Source: an uncultured Prevotella sp. (GTDB taxonomy: Bacteria; Bacteroidota; Bacteroidia; Bacteroidales; Bacteroidaceae). From it: 10,052 nt of DNA. Below the pieces are notes generated by a model. That model saw nothing but the letters and a program-made list of their open reading frames with translations. It was not told the origin of the DNA and ran no database searches. Position numbers and translations under genes: made by a program. The stretch covers positions 1 through 10,052 of the forward strand of contig CAKQXI010000085.1 of assembly GCA_934281565.1 (NCBI GenBank), written 5' to 3'. Positions 6,898 to 10,052 of the stretch are shown here, piece by piece. The stretch's first letter is position 1; every line of letters starts with the position of its first letter.

Positions 6898-8286
6898 TTA
6901 CTCTTTTACAACGGAGAAACTTTTCATCCACGTACCTCGGAAAAGGCGTACAAGGAACAAGATGCCTCGGAAAGTCAGCTCTATCGCCATCGCCATCCAT
7001 ACGCCCTCCAAGCCATAGCTCTTTGACAAACCATAAGCCAAGGTTAGGCGAACAAGCCACATGGTGCCTAAGTTGATGGCAGCAGGCTTGAACGTGTCAC
7101 CAGCTCCTACGCAAACGCTATAAGTGACGATGCTTGCCGCAAAGAACGGTTCGGCGAAAGCCTCGATGCGCAAGCAGTGGGTTCCCAGTTCCTGGATGGC
7201 TTCCACTGGTGACAGGATGCCTATCATCTCTGGCGCAAAGATATACATGACGACTCCCATCACCGCCATCACTGCCATGCCTAATCCTACGGTCATATAG
7301 GCAAAGTTCTTGCAGAGGTCGATGCGATTGGCGCCATGCGTCTGACCTACCAACGTGGTTGCTGCATCGCCGATGCCATAGCCGGGCATATAGCAAAGGC
7401 TCTCCGCCGTAATGGCAAACGAATGGGCGGCAATGGCTATGTTGCCCAATGGAGCTACGATCATCGTGCTCACTATCTGCGCACCACTCATCAAGATGCT
7501 TTGGACGGCTATCGGCACACTGATCTTGCAAGCATTGCGCACATACTCCTTGACCCATTTGAAGCGGACATGGTCTTGGCGCAAGTTGAGTATCTTGCTC
7601 TTGCAAGCTGCGAGCCATAGGTTGGGCAACGAGATGCAGATGTAAGCCAACGAAGTGCCGTATGCCGCTCCCACGACACCTTGCTTCAGTATATATATAA
7701 AGAGGTAGTTGAACAGCACGTCACAGATACATACCAGCACAGCCATCACACTCGGCGTGTGCATATTGCCTGAAGACTTCAGCATCGCCTCCGAGGAGTG
7801 ATAAAGATAGATGAATGGCATCGTGAGTGAATAAACCAAGAAATATCTGGATGCATTGCCAGCGATGTCATCTCCCCCACCCAACCAATGGGGCAAAGGT
7901 GAATGAATGGATATGCCCACCAAGCCCAGGCAGACACTAAAGAGCAATCCACAAATCAGGGCATGGCGAAACACCTGTCGAGCCTTGGGAAAGTCGTTGG
8001 CTCCTATGAAATGAGCCACTTGTACTGAGAAACCTGTGGATACCGCTCCCAGCAAACTGCCCATCAACCAAGTAGTGGACTCAACCAAGCCAATGCTTGC
8101 AGAAGCCTCGGCTCCTAAGTGTCCCACCATCGAAGCATCAATAAAAAACATCATCACCGTGGAGATTTGCGCCAACATGGAAGGGATGCTCAGCCCTACA
8201 ATCAAGTTGAGCTTCTCGCCACCCGTCATAGCCCTGCCAGCACGGATAGACTCCATCAGATAATCAGTCTTCTTGCTATTTAACAT
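6898..8286 (-). CDS. MATE family efflux transporter (NorM/DinF type)
   Basis: 462 residues, inner-membrane multidrug/toxin extrusion antiporter, with Na+ or H+ as the coupling ion. The protein is hydrophobic throughout and fits twelve membrane helices in two MatE repeats (about 28-190 and 250-410). The first helix holds SIPSMLAQISTVMMFFIDASMVG, with Asp50 at the place of the conserved helix-1 Asp of the family. The second repeat has SVPIAVQSILMSGAQIVS and LVGQTHGANR, a VGQ.xGA-type loop typical of MATE proteins. Length is normal (450-480). Substrate cannot be told from sequence. The ATG at 8286 gives MLNSKKTDYL; a second in-frame ATG at 8256 (MESIRAG, with A/G-rich AAGAAG upstream) is a real alternative. 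It has its own promoter far upstream and a long leader, so expression may be controlled by attenuation. Confidence 0.95.
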   Translation of the reverse strand: MLNSKKTDYLMESIRAGRAMTGGEKLNLIVGLSIPSMLAQISTVMMFFIDASMVGHLGAEASASIGLVESTTWLMGSLLGAVSTGFSVQVAHFIGANDFPKARQVFRHALICGLLFSVCLGLVGISIHSPLPHWLGGGDDIAGNASRYFLVYSLTMPFIYLYHSSEAMLKSSGNMHTPSVMAVLVCICDVLFNYLFIYILKQGVVGAAYGTSLAYICISLPNLWLAACKSKILNLRQDHVRFKWVKEYVRNACKISVPIAVQSILMSGAQIVSTMIVAPLGNIAIAAHSFAITAESLCYMPGYGIGDAATTLVGQTHGANRIDLCKNFAYMTVGLGMAVMAVMGVVMYIFAPEMIGILSPVEAIQELGTHCLRIEAFAEPFFAASIVTYSVCVGAGDTFKPAAINLGTMWLVRLTLAYGLSKSYGLEGVWMAMAIELTFRGILFLVRLFRGTWMKSFSVVKE

Positions 8287-8295
8287 AAACCAGAA

Positions 8296-8349
8296 TCATT
8301 TATACGGAAAAAGGCGATCCCATCTTGAGGAACCGCCACTTATAAACAT
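8296..8349 (-). CDS. Possible 17-residue leader peptide upstream of the MATE gene
   Basis: ATG at 8349-8347 to TGA at 8298-8296, product MFISGGSSRWDRLFPYK. An A/G-rich stretch (AAGAGAAAG) lies about 11 bases before the ATG. The stop codon is 10 bases before the MATE start, and the frame runs through the whole terminator-like hairpin at 8313-8337. That position would let ribosomes control hairpin formation, as in leader-peptide attenuators. There is no run of a single amino acid that would name an effector. Short frames occur by chance, so this is tentative. Confidence 0.3.
   Translation of the reverse strand: MFISGGSSRWDRLFPYK
8306..8337 (-). promoter_or_regulatory. Terminator-like hairpin (attenuator candidate) in the MATE leader
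   Basis: On the minus strand GGCGGTTCC (8337-8329) pairs with GGGATCGCC (8321-8313), nine pairs including two G-U, around a 7-base loop, and is followed at once by TTTTTCC (8312-8306). This is an intrinsic-terminator layout lying after the MATE promoter and only about 20 bases before the coding start, so it would stop transcription before the gene unless prevented. It is the only GC-rich spot in a very A/T-rich leader. No known riboswitch class is recognised. Confidence 0.55.
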
Positions 8350-8409
8350 AAAATAATTACTTTCTCTTCAATCATTACTCCTAAAATACGCTCTATTACC
8401 TTTCAAGAC

Positions 8410-8534
8410 CTAATAACCTATCGTTCTCCTTGAATAAACAATCTTTTATTTACCTTACTTCTAATACCTGTCGTCCTTGAATAACAATCTTTACTTTTAC
8501 CTTAGAACTAATAACCTAAACAATCTATTACCTA
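8410..8534. repeat. Degenerate tandem repeats in the MATE leader
   Basis: Three units on the + strand: 8410-8457 (48 bases), 8461-8504 (44) and a shortened one at 8508-8534 (27, missing the middle). Units start with CTAATAACCT or CTAATACCT, share CCTTGAATAA(A)CAATCTTT in the middle, and end with TACCTTA or TACCTA. Starts are 51 and 47 bases apart. A further fragment (CTATTACCTTTCAAGA) precedes unit one near 8393. In the transcript each unit reads AAGGTAA...AAGATTGTTTATTCAAGG...AGGTTATTAG. Stops occur in every frame, so this is not coding. Confidence 0.6.
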
Positions 8535-8563
8535 ACTAAAAACCTAAAACTTATATTTCTGAT

Positions 8564-8603
8564 GCAAAGGTACAACTATTCCCCGAACCAGCAATACCTT
8601 TGC
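8564..8603. repeat. Inverted repeat spanning the MATE promoter
   Basis: GCAAAGGTA (8564-8572) and TACCTTTGC (8595-8603) are perfect 9-base reverse complements separated by 22 bases. The first arm is the minus-strand -7 box itself and the second lies just beyond the -33 element. A partly overlapping pair, TGATGCAAA (8560-8568) and TTTGCATCA (8612-8620), also matches perfectly. This could be an operator, or a copy of the -7 sequence facing the other way. Confidence 0.35.
8565..8594 (-). promoter_or_regulatory. MATE gene promoter, Bacteroidetes type
   Basis: Minus strand TACCTTTG (8572-8565) followed by CATC is a full TAnnTTTG match; TTG (8594-8592) lies 19 bases upstream. Transcription would start near 8559, about 270 bases before the MATE ATG, an unusually long leader. 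No equally good promoter is seen closer to the gene. Upstream, 8647-8713 up to the FKBP stop codon shows only weak stems and no clear terminator. Confidence 0.65.
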
Positions 8604-8632
8604 CTATATTTTTTGCATCAATCTAACATTTT

Positions 8633-8646
8633 TTGATATATATCAA
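8633..8646. promoter_or_regulatory. Perfect FNR/CRP-type palindrome upstream of the MATE promoter
   Basis: TTGATATATATCAA is a perfect 14-base palindrome identical to the FNR-type consensus TTGAT-N4-ATCAA. Its centre lies 71 bases upstream of the centre of the MATE -7 box, about 81 from the predicted start, a distance at which class I activation by this family occurs. A near copy sits at 3538-3551. The regulator is not in the window and binding is inferred. A chance A/T palindrome cannot be excluded. Confidence 0.4.
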
Positions 8647-8713
8647 CCATTTGTGCTCGCACACAAACACTTATTTATGCTTTAAAACATATTTTTAGAT
8701 TTCCGTAGGGTGT

Positions 8714-9346
8714 CTACCTAAAGTAACCACCAAGCATAATCTCGAAGCGAAGCATCGAATAACCCGGGATGCTACCTGAGGAAGAACCGTTGGCACCATA
8801 AGCCAACTGATAAGGCATATAGACCATCCAACGGTCGCCAACGTGCATATTCAGCAATGCCGTGGTGAAACCATCAATCAAACTGCCTATTGACATCTTC
8901 ACTTGCCTTGCGGTCTGCTTATTGTATGTTCCCTCGAATGTCTTGTCAAAGACATAGCCATTCTCATAAGATGGCGATGGCAACAGACGACCGCTATAAC
9001 TTACCCTTACCGAATCGGTGTACATCGGGCTACCGCTGCCAGTACCATGCTCCAAGACATGAACAACTATTTTGTCCACATCCTTATAAGTAAGGTTCAC
9101 GGTATTGCCGTTCACATCCTTGTTGGGTGTCTGGTCCGACAAGCTCCAGTTACGGATTACCTTCCAATCCGTACTGCCAGCCTCTATCTGTTTCATGGCA
9201 TAAGCCAACGTGTCGGCAAAGGCAGTCTCATTCTTCGCCTGCCAGTTGTCAAACTCCTGCGTCGTATTGTCCGCCTCGCTGCATGATGACAGTGTGAGCA
9301 CTGCCACCATAAGCAAGAAGAAATATTTAGTAATTCTTGATTTCAT
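8714..9346 (-). CDS. FKBP-type peptidyl-prolyl cis-trans isomerase, lipoprotein
   Basis: 210 residues from the ATG at 9346. MKSRITKYFFLLMVAVLTLSSC is a lipoprotein signal with lipobox LSSC and lipidated Cys22. The following SEADN is acidic, like export signals that send Bacteroidetes lipoproteins to the cell surface. After a linker, the C-terminal FKBP domain (EC 5.2.1.8) shows VRVSYSGRL (113-121), VFDKTFEG (132-139), SLIDGFTTALLNMHVGDRW (155-173), MPYQLAYG (177-184) and IPGYSMLRFEI (193-203). The pocket Tyr, Phe-Asp, Leu-Ile, Tyr and Phe positions are kept, with Phe where FKBP12 has Trp59. It should speed folding of envelope proteins at prolyl bonds. The gene overlaps the 3' end of glycyl-tRNA synthetase by 20 bases and has no promoter of its own, so coupled translation is likely. 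A TTG two codons upstream is a poorer start. Confidence 0.93.
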   Translation of the reverse strand: MKSRITKYFFLLMVAVLTLSSCSEADNTTQEFDNWQAKNETAFADTLAYAMKQIEAGSTDWKVIRNWSLSDQTPNKDVNGNTVNLTYKDVDKIVVHVLEHGTGSGSPMYTDSVRVSYSGRLLPSPSYENGYVFDKTFEGTYNKQTARQVKMSIGSLIDGFTTALLNMHVGDRWMVYMPYQLAYGANGSSSGSIPGYSMLRFEIMLGGYFR

Positions 9347-10052
9347 TTCCAAGTTTCTTTAATACACTAGTGATGCTTACACGATCCTCTATGATGCCAC
9401 GAAGCTCGCTGATAGCCACACGCTCCTGCTCCATGGTATCACGGAAACGAAGAGTTACCTTGTGGTCGTTAGGGGTATCGTGGTCTACGGTTACGCAGAA
9501 AGGAGTGCCGATGGCATCCTGACGGCGATAACGCTTGCCGATAGAGTCCTTAGGGTCGCCATAGTGAGTGTTGAAGTGGAACTTCAGCTCGTCAACGATC
9601 TCGTGAGCCAACTCTGGCAGACCGTCTTTCTTATCCAATGGGAACACTGCGCACTTGACTGGTGCCAACGCCTCTGGCAACTTCAATACCACACGTGTCT
9701 CGCCATTCTCAAGCTGTTCCTCTGTATAAGAGTGGCACATGACGCTCAAGAACATACGGTCTACGCCGATGGATGTCTCTACATCGTAAGGTACATAGCT
9801 CTCGTTCTTCTCTGGATCGAAGTACTTGATAGAACGACCACTGAACTTCTCGTGCTGAGAAAGGTCGAAATTGGTACGGCTGTGGATACCCTCTACCTCC
9901 TTGAAGCCGAATGGCATCTTGAACTCGATGTCGGTAGCAGCATTGGCATAGTGAGCCAGTTTCTCGTGATCGTGATAACGGTAGTTCTCATTACCCATAC
10001 CGAGAGCCTCGTGCCAAGCCAGACGAACCTTCTTCCAATACTCAAACCACTT
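9327..10052 (-). CDS. glyS: Glycyl-tRNA synthetase (dimeric, class II), C-terminal part, 5' partial
   Basis: 241 residues are visible; the frame stays open to the right edge, so about half of a protein of roughly 515 residues is present. It attaches glycine to tRNA-Gly (EC 6.1.1.14) in the cytoplasm. The visible part begins KWFEYWKKVRLAWHEALGMGNENYRYHDH. It continues with the glycine-pocket region MPFGFKEVEGIHSRTNFDLSQH (about 46-67), then class II motif 3 (VETSIGVDR, 91-99). The anticodon-binding domain follows from about 121 (LPEALAPVKCAVFPL...GKRYRRQDAIGTPFCVTVD). This is the single-chain alpha2 type, as usual in Bacteroidetes, not the alpha2beta2 GlyQ/GlyS type; the symbol glyS follows common usage. 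The TAA at 9329-9327 lies inside the FKBP reading frame. Confidence 0.97.
   Translation of the reverse strand, partial: KWFEYWKKVRLAWHEALGMGNENYRYHDHEKLAHYANAATDIEFKMPFGFKEVEGIHSRTNFDLSQHEKFSGRSIKYFDPEKNESYVPYDVETSIGVDRMFLSVMCHSYTEEQLENGETRVVLKLPEALAPVKCAVFPLDKKDGLPELAHEIVDELKFHFNTHYGDPKDSIGKRYRRQDAIGTPFCVTVDHDTPNDHKVTLRFRDTMEQERVAISELRGIIEDRVSITSVLKKLGNEIKNY

Noticed and set aside
7118..7618. 166-codon frame on the same strand as MATE but out of frame
   Set aside because: Overlaps the strongly supported MATE frame; its Arg/His/Asp-rich product matches no family.
8410..8534. The tandem units as a CRISPR array
   Set aside because: Units differ in length and sequence, are not separated by unique spacers of constant size, and no cas gene is present.
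8595..8602. TACCTTTG on the + strand as a divergent promoter
   Set aside because: No TTG lies at 18-21 bases upstream and there is no + strand gene downstream; it is better seen as an arm of an inverted repeat.
8903..9286. 127-codon + strand frame
   Set aside because: Antisense to the well supported FKBP gene; no promoter or domain.
9347..9352. TTG start two codons upstream for FKBP
   Set aside because: The ATG at 9346 begins a standard lipoprotein signal; TTG gives no benefit.
1..10052. A multi-gene novel defence, mobile or biosynthetic system
   Set aside because: The large genes are known housekeeping or envelope families in separate transcription units; no integrase, transposase, nuclease, toxin or biosynthetic cluster is visible.

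Overview
The window looks like chromosomal DNA from a Bacteroidales bacterium, most likely Prevotella/Segatella. The grounds are: four promoters fitting the Bacteroidetes pattern (TTG/TTTG, 18-20 bases, then TAnnTTTG), A/T-rich upstream regions without strong Shine-Dalgarno sites, a DUF4923 protein, a surface protein of Bacteroidales style, and an enolase, M16 protease and lipoprotein FKBP of the types usual in this order. It is mostly housekeeping and envelope genes. I see no phage, transposon, CRISPR, toxin-antitoxin or defence module.

Layout, left to right. (1) 1-1191, + strand: the C-terminal part of a cell-surface protein with a DUF1566/Fib_succ_major-like end; it begins outside the window. 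(2) 1262-2653, +: a promoter and a complete enolase gene (eno). (3) 2654-2778: interleaved inverted repeats between the convergent eno and DUF4923 genes. (4) 2779-3393, -: a secreted DUF4923 protein. (5) 3394-3645: a divergent regulatory region with an FNR/CRP-type palindrome and a very good + strand promoter. (6) 3646-3765, +: an uncatalogued 39-codon ORF directly followed by a perfect 23-bp hairpin and a second A/T-rich hairpin (3771-3916). (7) 3916-6747, -: a secreted two-lobed M16 zinc protease with its own promoter. (8) 6801-6848: a near-perfect 48-base palindrome that ends the MATE transcript and also holds the -33 element of the M16 promoter. (9) 6898-8286, -: a MATE-family efflux transporter. 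(10) 8287-8713: a 427-base stretch with no large gene. It holds the MATE promoter, a predicted leader of about 270 bases with degenerate tandem repeats, a possible 17-codon leader peptide, a terminator-like hairpin and a second FNR/CRP-type palindrome. (11) 8714-9346, -: an FKBP-type peptidyl-prolyl isomerase lipoprotein. It overlaps by 20 bases (12) 9327-10052, -: the C-terminal part of glycyl-tRNA synthetase, which runs off the right edge.

The genes are mostly independent transcription units divided by strong hairpins. The exception is the glycyl-tRNA synthetase-FKBP pair, which reads as an operon. M16 protease, FKBP, DUF4923 and the surface protein all carry export signals or surface-type domains and act in the envelope; enolase and GlyRS are cytoplasmic. 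The most novel material is noncoding or very small: the 39-codon unit, the attenuator-like leader of the MATE gene, and the matched placement of two FNR-type palindromes.
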